Below, in pieces: positions 23,881 through 31,764 of a stretch of DNA of 34,051 bases (its first letter is position 1; each line of letters opens with the position of its first letter). Origin of the DNA: Sideroxydans sp. (GTDB lineage Bacteria; Pseudomonadota; Gammaproteobacteria; Burkholderiales; Gallionellaceae); the NCBI GenBank assembly GCA_013140695.1, contig JABFSI010000057.1, positions 1 through 34,051 of the forward strand. The letters are read 5' to 3'. The notes beneath the pieces were generated by a model. The model did no database searches. It saw only the letters and a program-made list of their open reading frames with translations, and had not been told where the DNA came from. Made by a program: the position numbers and the translations under genes.

Positions 23881-24591
23881 ATGAATATCCAGGACATGAG
23901 CCTCAAGCAACGATTGCTGGTGGTCGTGGCGGTCGAGCTTCTGTACATGGTGGGCAGTCGACTCGCTATCCACTATTATTCGGCTGAATCGTTTCAGGCT
24001 GAACTGATCCGCACCACATTGCGCATCGCGACGGCGCTCATCTATTGGCAGCTGATGAAGCCACTCATCCTGTCGAAGAAAGCGTCTTTCGATACAGTGC
24101 GAGTCGCGCCCTTGGTCGTTGGGATATTGGCGCTCTTCGCCATTCCGGTGCTGGTCGGCAATTACGGATTGAGTACAACTCTTGCGCTGTTGTTCGCGCT
24201 AACCAGCATCCCTGTGGCGATCAAGGAAGAGTTCCTGTTCCGTGGCATCGTGCAGAACCTGTTGGAGAGCAGATACGGACAGATGCGTGCGGTGTTCTAT
24301 GCCAGCGTCATCTTCACTGCGTGGCACATCGGTACGTGGGAGCCTTCGGTGTGGACCTTCGGGCAGATATTCTTTGTGGGTCTGGTGCTAGGTCTGGTCT
24401 ACGTTCGTACGGGAAGTATCTTGGCTGCCATCGTGTTGCACACCTTGTACGATGCGGTATTTTCCTTCACGCCGTTGATGCGAGCACCGCTGGATCAGAA
24501 TTGGGGGTTCGTGCCATTGGCTATCGCCGTCGTTGCTGTGTGGTACTGGGCGCAAGCGAACAAAACGAAGAGTGGCGCGACTAGCGTCTGA
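23881..24591 (+). CDS. CPBP-family intramembrane metalloprotease
   Basis: A 236-aa protein with about six to eight membrane helices of the CPBP (CAAX protease and bacteriocin-processing) family. The active motifs are KEEFLFRG (Glu116, Glu117, Arg121), FTAWHI (His149) and VLHTLYD (His187, Asp191). Members cleave within or near membranes; some protect against bacteriocins. The target here is unknown. It starts 16 bp after trpE and ends 31 bp before trpG, in the same direction, so it is probably in the trp transcript, which is unusual. The ATG at 23881 has no strong Shine–Dalgarno; ATG at 23896 is an alternative. Confidence 0.88.
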   Translation: MNIQDMSLKQRLLVVVAVELLYMVGSRLAIHYYSAESFQAELIRTTLRIATALIYWQLMKPLILSKKASFDTVRVAPLVVGILALFAIPVLVGNYGLSTTLALLFALTSIPVAIKEEFLFRGIVQNLLESRYGQMRAVFYASVIFTAWHIGTWEPSVWTFGQIFFVGLVLGLVYVRTGSILAAIVLHTLYDAVFSFTPLMRAPLDQNWGFVPLAIAVVAVWYWAQANKTKSGATSV

Positions 24592-24622
24592 AGATTAGAT
24601 AAAGAGATTTGATGGAGTAGCT

Positions 24623-25192
24623 ATGTTATTGATGATCGACAATTACGATTCCTTCACCTACAACCTCGTGCAGTATTTCGCCGAGCTAGGCGCGGATGTG
24701 GTCGTGCATCGCAACGACGAAATCACGGTGGAAGAAATTGAGAGATTGAATCCACAACATCTCGTAGTTTCCCCCGGCCCATGTACGCCGAACGAGGCAG
24801 GCATTTCGGTCGCCGCGATCAAACACTTCGCCGGCAAGATACCTTTGTTGGGCGTGTGCCTCGGCCATCAAAGTATCGGCCAAGCCTTCGGCGGCAAGAT
24901 CATCCACGCTAAGACCTTGATGCACGGCAAGACCTCGCTCATCCATCACAACAGCAACAGCGTGTTCACCGGATTGCCCAACCCGTTCACCGCCACGCGT
25001 TACCACTCGCTGGTCATCGAGCGCGAGAGCATCCCCGATTGTCTGGAAGTGACTGCATGGACGGACGATGGCGAGATCATGGGGGTGCGCCACAAGACGC
25101 TCGCGGTGCACGGTGTGCAGTTCCATCCCGAGTCCATCCTCACCGAGCATGGCCATGACATGTTGAAGAACTTTCTGGAAGGGAAGAAGTAA
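24623..25192 (+). CDS. trpG: Anthranilate synthase component II (glutamine amidotransferase)
   Basis: A 189-aa class I glutamine amidotransferase. [14 protein letters not shown] is the TrpG/PabA N-terminus. The triad is Cys79 (GVCLGHQ), His168 and Glu170 (VQFHPES). It releases ammonia from glutamine for TrpE, and in many bacteria also serves PabB. GATGGAGTAGCT upstream supplies a GGAG site. trpD starts 2 bp after its stop. Confidence 0.95.
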   Translation: MLLMIDNYDSFTYNLVQYFAELGADVVVHRNDEITVEEIERLNPQHLVVSPGPCTPNEAGISVAAIKHFAGKIPLLGVCLGHQSIGQAFGGKIIHAKTLMHGKTSLIHHNSNSVFTGLPNPFTATRYHSLVIERESIPDCLEVTAWTDDGEIMGVRHKTLAVHGVQFHPESILTEHGHDMLKNFLEGKK

Positions 25193-25194
25193 TC

Positions 25195-26223
25195 ATGATC
25201 ACACCACAACAAGCCCTCGTCCGCCTCATCGACCAGCGCGAGATCTTCTACGACGAGATGCTGTCGTTGATGCGCCAGATCATGGGCGGTGAAGTATCGC
25301 CCACCATGATCGCCGCTCTTTTGGTCGGTCTGCGTGTGAAGAAAGAGACCATCGGCGAGATCTCTGCCGCCGCTTTCGTGATGCGTGAGTTCGCCAGCAA
25401 AGTGCCTGTCACCAATCGTGGGAATCTGGTGGATACCTGCGGTACGGGCGGTGATACCTCACATACCTTCAACATCTCCACGGCGAGCGCCTTCGTGGCT
25501 TCGGCGGCGGGTGCGCGTGTCGCTAAGCATGGTGGTCGCTCGGTGTCCTCCACCTGCGGTTCCGCCGATGTGTTGGAAGCGCTAGGCGTGAACCTTACCC
25601 TCACACCGGAACAAGTCGGCCACAGCATCGATCAGATCGGTATCGGCTTCATGTTCGCGCCCAACTTCCACGGTGCGATGAAACATGCCGCACCAGTGCG
25701 TCGTGAGTTGGGCGTGCGCACCATGTTCAACGTGCTGGGCCCGCTCACCAATCCAGCGGGTGCGGATAACCAAGTGATGGGCGTGTTCCATCCCGACTTG
25801 GTGGGTATCCAAGCACGCGTGTTGCAACGCCTCGGCAGTCGCCATGTGTTGGTGGTGAACGGCAGTGATGGGCTGGATGAGATCACCATCAGTGGTGCGA
25901 CCAACGTCGCCGAGTTGAAAGACGGACAGGTGATCGAATACACCGTCACGCCAGAGCAGTTCGGATTCAAGTCGGCCTCGCTCGATTCCATCAAAGTCGC
26001 CAACAAGGAAGAAGCCAAAGCCATGTTGCTCGGTGTGCTGGACAACCAGCCAAGCGTCGCGCGCGACATCGTCCAACTCAATGCGGGTGCGGCCATCTAT
26101 GTGGCGGGCTTGGCCGACTCTTTGGCGAACGGCATCAAGAAGGCGGGCGAGATACTTGCCAGTGGTGCGGCCAAAGCCAAGTTGGCGCAGTTGGTTGAAG
26201 TCAGCAACCAGAGCAATGCTTAA
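25195..26223 (+). CDS. trpD: Anthranilate phosphoribosyltransferase
   Basis: A 342-aa enzyme joining anthranilate to [21 protein letters not shown] is the PRPP-binding loop, followed by [22 protein letters not shown] and a central [36 protein letters not shown] is also typical. Translation is coupled to trpG (stop and start 2 bp apart). The usual next gene, trpC, is missing; a repeat element and relA follow. Confidence 0.96.
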   Translation: MITPQQALVRLIDQREIFYDEMLSLMRQIMGGEVSPTMIAALLVGLRVKKETIGEISAAAFVMREFASKVPVTNRGNLVDTCGTGGDTSHTFNISTASAFVASAAGARVAKHGGRSVSSTCGSADVLEALGVNLTLTPEQVGHSIDQIGIGFMFAPNFHGAMKHAAPVRRELGVRTMFNVLGPLTNPAGADNQVMGVFHPDLVGIQARVLQRLGSRHVLVVNGSDGLDEITISGATNVAELKDGQVIEYTVTPEQFGFKSASLDSIKVANKEEAKAMLLGVLDNQPSVARDIVQLNAGAAIYVAGLADSLANGIKKAGEILASGAAKAKLAQLVEVSNQSNA

Positions 26224-26240
26224 GGTCTTCGCTAATAGTT

Positions 26241-26350
26241 CGTCATTCCCGCGAAAGCGGGAATCCAGCGTTTTTATTAAAGATGCCTTGTCTTCGCTAC
26301 GCGAAGGACATTATTTTTCAAACTGGATTCCCGCTTTCGCGGGAATGACA
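26241..26350. repeat. Dispersed CGTCATTCCCGC element between trpD and relA
   Basis: A clean 110-bp copy: a left hairpin (CGTCATTCCCGCGAAAGCGG start), a central TGTCTTCGC-N3-GCGAAGGACA hairpin, and a right hairpin ending GCGGGAATGACA. The outer ends are inverted copies of each other, as in a small non-autonomous mobile element. It ends 42 bp before the relA start. Confidence 0.85.
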
Positions 26351-26392
26351 GAGTTTGAATTTCTTGCATCTTAGATTTATTACTCCCACACA

Positions 26393-28357
26393 GTGGCATC
26401 TGTCCAACATCCCTTCCCTCCCTTGCTCAGCCAAGACAGCGCCGACATCGAGCGCTGGCTGCTGGCGCTGAACGACGTCTACGCGCCCGAAGAAGTCGCA
26501 CTCATCCGCAAAGCCTGCGAGTTCGCAGCGCCGCTGTATCACGACGAAGTGGATGTCACCGGTGCATCGTTGTTGCAACACGCGCTGGGTTCCGCATCCA
26601 TCCTCATCGGTCTGCACATGGATCACGAGACCATCGCGGCGTCCGCATTGCATGCTGTGCCGAATCATCTGCAAGACTGGCGTGAAGTTTTGACGGCGCG
26701 CTTCGGTGCGAACGTCACACGCTTGGTCGCAGGTATCTCGGACATGGAACGTCTGCGTCACTTCAGCGAAGTGCGCGAGGCCGCTATTGCAGACAAACAA
26801 GAAGCCGCGCAGCAGGTTGAAGGGCTGCGCAAGATGTTGCTGGCGATGGTGGAAGACATCCGCGTCGTGCTCATCAAGTTGGCTGAGCGCACCCAGACCT
26901 TGCGCAACCTTTCCTCCGCCAGTCCCGATACGCAGCAGCACATCGCGCAAGAGACGCGCAGCATCTTTGGTCCATTGGCGAACCGTCTCGGTGTGTGGCA
27001 ACTCAAGTGGGAATTGGAAGACCTCTCGCTGCGCTACCTTGAGCCGTTGCTGTACAAAAAAGTCGCCAAACTGTTGGACGAACGCCGTGTCGATCGTGAG
27101 AAATATATCGCTGATATTGTTGCGCAGTTGCAAACCGCACTTGCTGTTCAAGGCATCAAAGGTGAGGTGAACGGACGTCCGAAACATATCCACAGCATCA
27201 TCAACAAGATGAAGCGCAAGCAGATGGAATTCAGCGAGCTGTACGATATTCGAGCCGTGCGAGTGCAAGTTAAAGATGTAGAGAATTGTTATGCCGCGCT
27301 TTCGGTCGTGCATGAACTATGGCCTGCCATCCATAGCGAGTTCGACGACTACATCGCCAATCCCAAGCCGAACGGTTATCAATCGTTGCACACTGCCGTT
27401 CTGGGCCCGCGTGACCTTGCGGTCGAGGTGCAGATACGTACGCCGCAGATGCATCACGATTCCGAGTTGGGCGTGGCCGCGCACTGGCGCTACAAAGAGA
27501 ACAAGCAGAGCGAGTCTGGCTTCGACGAGAAGATCGCATGGCTGCGCCAGATCTTGGCGTGGAAGGCGGAGCTAGCAGATAGCGGTGAGATGAAAGAGCA
27601 GTTCAAGAACGAATTGCTACAAGACCGCGTGTATGTGTTCACGCCGCAAGGCAAGGTCATCGATCTACCCAAGGGCGCGACGCCGGTCGATTTCGCCTAC
27701 GTGGTGCACACCGATCTAGGTCACCGTACGCGTGGGGCGAAACTGGATGGCAGCATAGCTCCGCTCAATACCAAGTTGCAGACAGGTCAGCGCGTGGAGA
27801 TTTTGACCGCCAAACAAGGCGGCCCTAGCCGTGATTGGTTATCACCCAAACTAGGTTTCCTGCAAAGCGCGCGATCACGTGCCAAGGTGCGTCACTGGTT
27901 CTCTGAGCAGAACGTGGACGACAGCATCGCGCAGGGCAGGGCCTTGCTCGATCGCGAATTGGTACGAGTCGGTGTGACAGACATCAATCAAGAGAAACTC
28001 GCGCAGAAACTCAAATTCAACAAGCTAGACGATCTGCTCGCCTCACTCGGTCGTGGAGAAATCACCCCGCGTCGCGTCAGCTTGGCTATCGTACAAGAAG
28101 CACCCGTGAATGCGCCGCGCGCTAGCACGCAGACTATCGCGACATCGGACGGTAACGTGGTGATCGAAGGGGTGGGTAATCTGGTGAGCCGCACCGCGAA
28201 ATGTTGCAGTCCCGCCAAGGGAGACGACATCATCGGTTACGTCACCCGCGACCGAGGTATCACCATCCATCGTCGCGATTGCCCCTTTATGCAGCGCGTG
28301 CCGGAAGAGCGTGAAGATAGATTGCTCGAAGCAAGATGGGCGGCCAAAGGAAATTGA
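26393..28357 (+). CDS. relA: RelA-type (p)ppGpp synthetase lacking the C-terminal ACT domain
   Basis: A 654-aa long RelA/SpoT homologue that makes (p)ppGpp on stalled ribosomes. The pseudo-HD region (about 40–190) reads ASALHAVPN, without the HD pair needed for hydrolysis. The synthetase domain (about 245–365) shows GRPKHIHSI, YDIRAVRV, E316-FDD, NPKPNGYQSLHT and QIRTPQMH; the EFDD form is the RelA rather than SpoT type. TGS follows (about 411–475, YVFTPQGKVIDLPKGATPVDFAY, core DLPKGATPVDFAY). The zinc-finger-like domain (CCSPAKGDDIIGYVTRDRG, about 603–635) is near the end, and the protein stops at EARWAAKGN where the ACT/RRM domain of E. coli RelA would begin. The start is GTG at 26393, forced by an in-frame stop at 26372. 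It ends 3 bp from a convergent gene. Confidence 0.93.
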   Translation: MASVQHPFPPLLSQDSADIERWLLALNDVYAPEEVALIRKACEFAAPLYHDEVDVTGASLLQHALGSASILIGLHMDHETIAASALHAVPNHLQDWREVLTARFGANVTRLVAGISDMERLRHFSEVREAAIADKQEAAQQVEGLRKMLLAMVEDIRVVLIKLAERTQTLRNLSSASPDTQQHIAQETRSIFGPLANRLGVWQLKWELEDLSLRYLEPLLYKKVAKLLDERRVDREKYIADIVAQLQTALAVQGIKGEVNGRPKHIHSIINKMKRKQMEFSELYDIRAVRVQVKDVENCYAALSVVHELWPAIHSEFDDYIANPKPNGYQSLHTAVLGPRDLAVEVQIRTPQMHHDSELGVAAHWRYKENKQSESGFDEKIAWLRQILAWKAELADSGEMKEQFKNELLQDRVYVFTPQGKVIDLPKGATPVDFAYVVHTDLGHRTRGAKLDGSIAPLNTKLQTGQRVEILTAKQGGPSRDWLSPKLGFLQSARSRAKVRHWFSEQNVDDSIAQGRALLDRELVRVGVTDINQEKLAQKLKFNKLDDLLASLGRGEITPRRVSLAIVQEAPVNAPRASTQTIATSDGNVVIEGVGNLVSRTAKCCSPAKGDDIIGYVTRDRGITIHRRDCPFMQRVPEEREDRLLEARWAAKGN

Positions 28358-28360
28358 AAA

Positions 28361-28792
28361 TTACTTCTTATTGTTTTCCGAATGCATCAAATGAACTATC
28401 CCTTCAATGACACGAATATCACGTGGCGATAGCTGTACCAATTGATTCACTATAGGGATGATTCCTTCGAATTCTTTTCCTAAAACGACCAACCCTGTTT
28501 TTTGTGATTGTTGTTGTGAACTGAGCTCTATTTTCGTTCCCGAACCATAACGCAACCATTGTGCGGATACGCCCAACCAAGTGGCAAGCGCCAGTAACTT
28601 TGGTTGTGTCGGCATCGCCTCCGCGAGTAACCATTTCCTGACTGTTTGTGCACTGACGGGCTGCCCAGAAAAGTTTTGGTTAAATTCACGCGCAATCTGC
28701 GTTGCGCTCCCAATTGGCTGTCCTATTCGCCTCAGCTCCTGAGAGAGCCGCTTGCTAAAGGTAATTCGCTGTTGTTCGCTGGTCGTTTCCAT
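28361..28792 (-). CDS. Cro/CI-type HTH transcriptional regulator
   Basis: A 143-aa protein with an N-terminal helix-turn-helix: SATQIAREFNQNFSGQPVSAQTVRKWLLAEAMPTQPKLLALATWLGV (recognition part VSAQTVRKWLL), then SAQWLRYGSG, a combination typical of phage-repressor-like regulators. The C-terminal ~60 residues resemble no recognised domain (IVNQLVQLSPRDIRVIEGIVHLM). ATG at 28792 is preferred; an upstream TTG at 28846 would add 18 residues across the operator-like repeats. It is divergent from the zinc-ribbon gene and probably controls it and itself. The gene is AT-rich compared with relA. Confidence 0.82.
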   Translation of the reverse strand: METTSEQQRITFSKRLSQELRRIGQPIGSATQIAREFNQNFSGQPVSAQTVRKWLLAEAMPTQPKLLALATWLGVSAQWLRYGSGTKIELSSQQQSQKTGLVVLGKEFEGIIPIVNQLVQLSPRDIRVIEGIVHLMHSENNKK

Positions 28793-28830
28793 GTGCGGAA
28801 AATTACCAAGCTTGGCAGTAACTAAATAGA

Positions 28831-28861
28831 AACAATTGGTTTGCAATGGTAACTATTGGTT
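28831..28861. promoter_or_regulatory. Two direct AACWATTGGTT repeats, candidate operator
   Basis: AACAATTGGTT (28831–28841) and AACTATTGGTT (28851–28861) lie exactly 20 bp apart, about two helical turns, with a partial copy AATGGT between. They sit in the 126-bp divergent spacer between the Cro/CI-like gene and the zinc-ribbon gene. This is the expected place for binding sites of the encoded regulator. Confidence 0.5.
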
Positions 28862-28918
28862 GTTATTCTCCGCCCGTTACGGGGCTGTGATTGTGAAATT
28901 TCATACGGGGAGAAACAT

Positions 28919-30331
28919 ATGTTTTGCAGCAAGTGTGGCGTAGAAAATCAAGTAGGAAGTAAATTTTGTGGTGGTTGTGGAGCAGCGATTTCTGCAACAG
29001 AACTTCCATTAGCCAATTCCGCGCCCCTTGTCGCAGACAAAGACTTGGAAATGTTTGTAGGTAAAAACTACTCGTATTACAAAAAAATGTGGGGGATTTC
29101 AGAAGGGGGCAATAAGAAGCTGTCATTTAATCTTGCAGCATTTCTTGTTAGCGTCTTTTGGATGGCATACAGAAAGATGTACTTCAATGCGTCAATGCTA
29201 CTAGCGATTACTTCATCTGTAGCACTACTATCATATTTTTTTAATATCCCATCAGGCTGGTCTGGAGCTTTCAGTCTGCTTGTTGCTTTTGTTTGTGGAT
29301 TCGCTGGTAATCATCTCTACAAGTCACATGCAGAACGTAAGATTAAAACCATTACTGCTACGCAATTAAATCAGGACAATAATAATGAATTGAGTACACA
29401 AGGCGGAACAAATGGGTGGGCAATGGCGGGATTTGTTCTTATCTACATTATGCTGGGCATGACGTTGGGCTTGTTGATGCGAAGCGATCCAGTCAAACAG
29501 GAACTTGCCAAATATAGCAATGAAATTCTCAAGACAGACACTTCACGAAAAGAATTTGCAAGTGCATTGCTTGTGGCGCAACGCACAGAAAATTATGACG
29601 ACATGGTGCAATCTTGGAGTAAGTGCAGCGCATATATGGCAGACCTGCAAAAAATTGCGGGGGGGCTTCAAACTGAAGAGGTGAAGACAGTGCACGACTT
29701 GCTTATCAAATCCACGACTAAAACCTGTGAGGCGCTGGCCGCAGTAGCAGAAGGAATAGGCAACGAAAATATAGTTTTGATGAGTCAGGGTGCAACACAA
29801 ATAATCGATGCCGCCAAATTGCGCGGACAATGGAAAACGCAGCTATTGGATATTGCCGCTAAGCACAAGACTTCCTTGCCTATTGTCTCGATCAATGACC
29901 AATCAAATGATGGAAATAATTTAACTGTCTCTCCTGCGATAGCGTCATCCACAACAGTAGTTTCCACCAAAGACTGTGATGTAACGGGTAACAAGCTTTG
30001 GTATGAGTACGAGCCGACCGTTGTTACATTAAAAGGAAAGCTGATTTCCGCCAAGGGTGAAACACCAGATGAGAAAGAAGTTTCATATCCTGCGCTACAA
30101 CTAGACAGCCCAATTTCTATTCGAGGAAATGGAGAATCAAATAATCCAGAGACGGGCGTTACGATTATTCAGCTAGCACTAAATAAGCAACTATGGCCTG
30201 TTTATGAAAGTTCGAAAGGCACAAGCGTTACTGTCACTGGGACACTATTTCAGCGATCTTCGCCATACCATTATGCGAAGGTACTGATTACCGCAACGCA
30301 ACTAGTTAACAGCAAACCGCTTTGCCCCTAG
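28919..30331 (+). CDS. Zinc-ribbon membrane protein with DUF2628-like and DUF4431-like domains
   Basis: A 470-aa protein. The N-terminus is a zinc ribbon, MFCSKCG...KFCGGCG (Cys3, Cys6, Cys17, Cys20). Residues about 45–145 resemble DUF2628: NYSYYKKMWG, FNLAAFLVSVFWMAYRKMY and two to three membrane helices. A further helix at about 168–190 precedes an extracytoplasmic helical region. The last ~95 residues (YEPTVVTLKGKLISAKGETPDE... ALQLDSPISIRG) resemble DUF4431. The start at 28919 has GGGGAG 7 bp upstream; an open frame to 28856 runs over the operator-like repeats. Function unknown; an envelope-stress or phage-related role is possible but unsupported. Base composition is clearly AT-rich. Confidence 0.8.
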   Translation: MFCSKCGVENQVGSKFCGGCGAAISATELPLANSAPLVADKDLEMFVGKNYSYYKKMWGISEGGNKKLSFNLAAFLVSVFWMAYRKMYFNASMLLAITSSVALLSYFFNIPSGWSGAFSLLVAFVCGFAGNHLYKSHAERKIKTITATQLNQDNNNELSTQGGTNGWAMAGFVLIYIMLGMTLGLLMRSDPVKQELAKYSNEILKTDTSRKEFASALLVAQRTENYDDMVQSWSKCSAYMADLQKIAGGLQTEEVKTVHDLLIKSTTKTCEALAAVAEGIGNENIVLMSQGATQIIDAAKLRGQWKTQLLDIAAKHKTSLPIVSINDQSNDGNNLTVSPAIASSTTVVSTKDCDVTGNKLWYEYEPTVVTLKGKLISAKGETPDEKEVSYPALQLDSPISIRGNGESNNPETGVTIIQLALNKQLWPVYESSKGTSVTVTGTLFQRSSPYHYAKVLITATQLVNSKPLCP

Positions 30332-30344
30332 ATTCAAGAATCTA
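30329..30344. repeat. Perfect inverted repeat at the end of the zinc-ribbon gene
   Basis: TAGATTC-AA-GAATCTA starts at the stop codon and is flanked by CC and TCTAGG. No T-tract follows, so terminator function is doubtful. Confidence 0.4.
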
Positions 30345-30374
30345 TCTAGGCCTGACGAATATAATTTGGACTTC

Positions 30375-30638
30375 ATGATGAACACACAAAATACTGAAAG
30401 AAGTTTATGGCGGCGCGTCTTTGGGCGCAGCATCTTGGCGATGGTATTTGGGAGCTTCTTTGAGAAGAAATCCAATGCTGCATCCATTATCGCGATAATG
30501 CTGGTGGCTACAATTTGCTATGTAGTCGCCTTCAAAGACCAGCTTGATTACATGGCCTATCTTTTGAATCTTGTCTTTGTCGTCGTTGGCTATTATTTTG
30601 GAGCTAAGCAGGAAGTGGTTACGCAAGAAAATGAGTGA
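30375..30638 (+). CDS. Small two-TM membrane protein
   Basis: An 87-aa protein with a basic N-terminus (SLWRRVFGRS) and two membrane helices (about 37–54, ASIIAIMLVATICYVVAF, and 62–78, AYLLNLVFVVVGYYFG). The GYYFGAKQE ending recalls small prophage-type membrane proteins, but no family is assigned. ATG at 30375 or 30378; TTGGA 4 bp upstream could serve as a weak ribosome site, while an earlier TTG at 30366 is less likely. It follows the zinc-ribbon gene by 43 bp and shares its AT-rich character. Confidence 0.6.
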   Translation: MMNTQNTERSLWRRVFGRSILAMVFGSFFEKKSNAASIIAIMLVATICYVVAFKDQLDYMAYLLNLVFVVVGYYFGAKQEVVTQENE

Positions 30639-30727
30639 ATTTGATTTGCCGATGTGATGGTGAAAGCAGTTTTTTGGGGGCAATCATAAGTTAGACTTCG
30701 AGGTATCTCTTAGCTACTCGATATGCA

Positions 30728-31612
30728 ATGCCCCCCATCATCACTGCCACCGACCTAGTCAAACAATATCCCGGCGTGCGTGCCGTGGATGGCATCAACC
30801 TTGAGATACCCCAAGGCATCTGCTTCGGGCTACTCGGCGCCAATGGTGCAGGCAAGACCACCACCATCGAGATGCTGGAAGGCATCCACCAACCCACCAG
30901 CGGTGCGGTGCTTTACAAAGGTGAGCCGCTTGGCGCGCGTTACCGTGAAGAGGTCGGTATCCAGTTCCAGCACACCGCGTTGCAAGATTTTCTGACGGTG
31001 CGCGAGACGTTGAAGTTCTTCGAACGTCTCTATACCGAGACGCTCCCTATCGAAGAAGTCATCGAGCTGTGTTCACTCACCGACATCTTGGATAGAGACA
31101 CACGCAAGCTCTCGGGTGGTCAGCGCCAGCGCTTGTTGCTCGCACTGGCACTTATCAACGATCCCGATCTCATCTTCTTGGATGAGCCGACGACCGGCCT
31201 CGATCCGCAAGCGCGTCGTAACTTTTGGGACTTGGTGAAGCTAGTGAAATCGCGCAACAAGACCATCGTGCTCACCACGCATTACATGGAAGAGGCGTAT
31301 GCACTGTGCGACGAGATCGCCATCATGGACAAAGGGCGCATCGTGTCGCAGGGCACACCGCAGCAATTGTTGACCGAACATTTCGGCGACGTGGTGTTGC
31401 AGATACCGGGTGACGATGCGGGCGGGAAGTTGATGCAGATGGATATCGGCGCAGTGCCCGCCGGCGAGTTGTTCGAGATCAAGACCAATCGTCTGCATCA
31501 CACTTTGCAACAGCTCATGGACAACGGCATCAATCTGGACAGGCTGCGTATCCGCGCGTGGACGCTGGAAGACCTGTTCATCAATGTGACGGGGAAAGAT
31601 AAGGCGGTCTAG
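30728..31612 (+). CDS. ABC transporter ATP-binding protein (ABC-2 exporter type)
   Basis: A 294-aa ATPase: Walker A GANGAGKTT, Q-loop QFQHTALQDFLTVRE, signature LSGGQRQR, Walker B LIFLDEPTTGLD and H-loop TTHYMEEA. The C-terminal ~75 residues end in AWTLEDLFINVTGKD, usual in drug- and polysaccharide-type ABC-2 exporters. It powers export through the permease encoded at 31765. No clear Shine–Dalgarno is visible before the ATG at 30728. The substrate cannot be inferred. Confidence 0.93.
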   Translation: MPPIITATDLVKQYPGVRAVDGINLEIPQGICFGLLGANGAGKTTTIEMLEGIHQPTSGAVLYKGEPLGARYREEVGIQFQHTALQDFLTVRETLKFFERLYTETLPIEEVIELCSLTDILDRDTRKLSGGQRQRLLLALALINDPDLIFLDEPTTGLDPQARRNFWDLVKLVKSRNKTIVLTTHYMEEAYALCDEIAIMDKGRIVSQGTPQQLLTEHFGDVVLQIPGDDAGGKLMQMDIGAVPAGELFEIKTNRLHHTLQQLMDNGINLDRLRIRAWTLEDLFINVTGKDKAV

Positions 31613-31627
31613 TTCAACAAAGAGCCA

Positions 31628-31741
31628 CGTCATTCCCGCGCAGGCGGGAATCCAGTGTATCTATTCATAATGCTTTGGGTTTTGTCTTCGCAATGCGAAG
31701 GAATGTTTAATTGCTGGATTCCCGCCTGCGCGGGAATGACG
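31628..31741. repeat. Dispersed CGTCATTCCCGC element between the two ABC genes
   Basis: A clean 114-bp copy with left hairpin (CGTCATTCCCGCGCAGGCGG start), central TGTCTTCGCAATGCGAAGGA hairpin and right hairpin ending GCGGGAATGACG. It has the same three-hairpin plan as 26241–26350. It separates the ATPase gene from its permease gene and could alter the message between them. Confidence 0.85.
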
Positions 31742-31764
31742 GCTTAATTTTTTGAGATAAACAT

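Noticed and set aside
26318-27313. Antisense open frame of 331 codons in relA
   Set aside because: Shadow of relA, partly made of the repeat element at its end; no family features.
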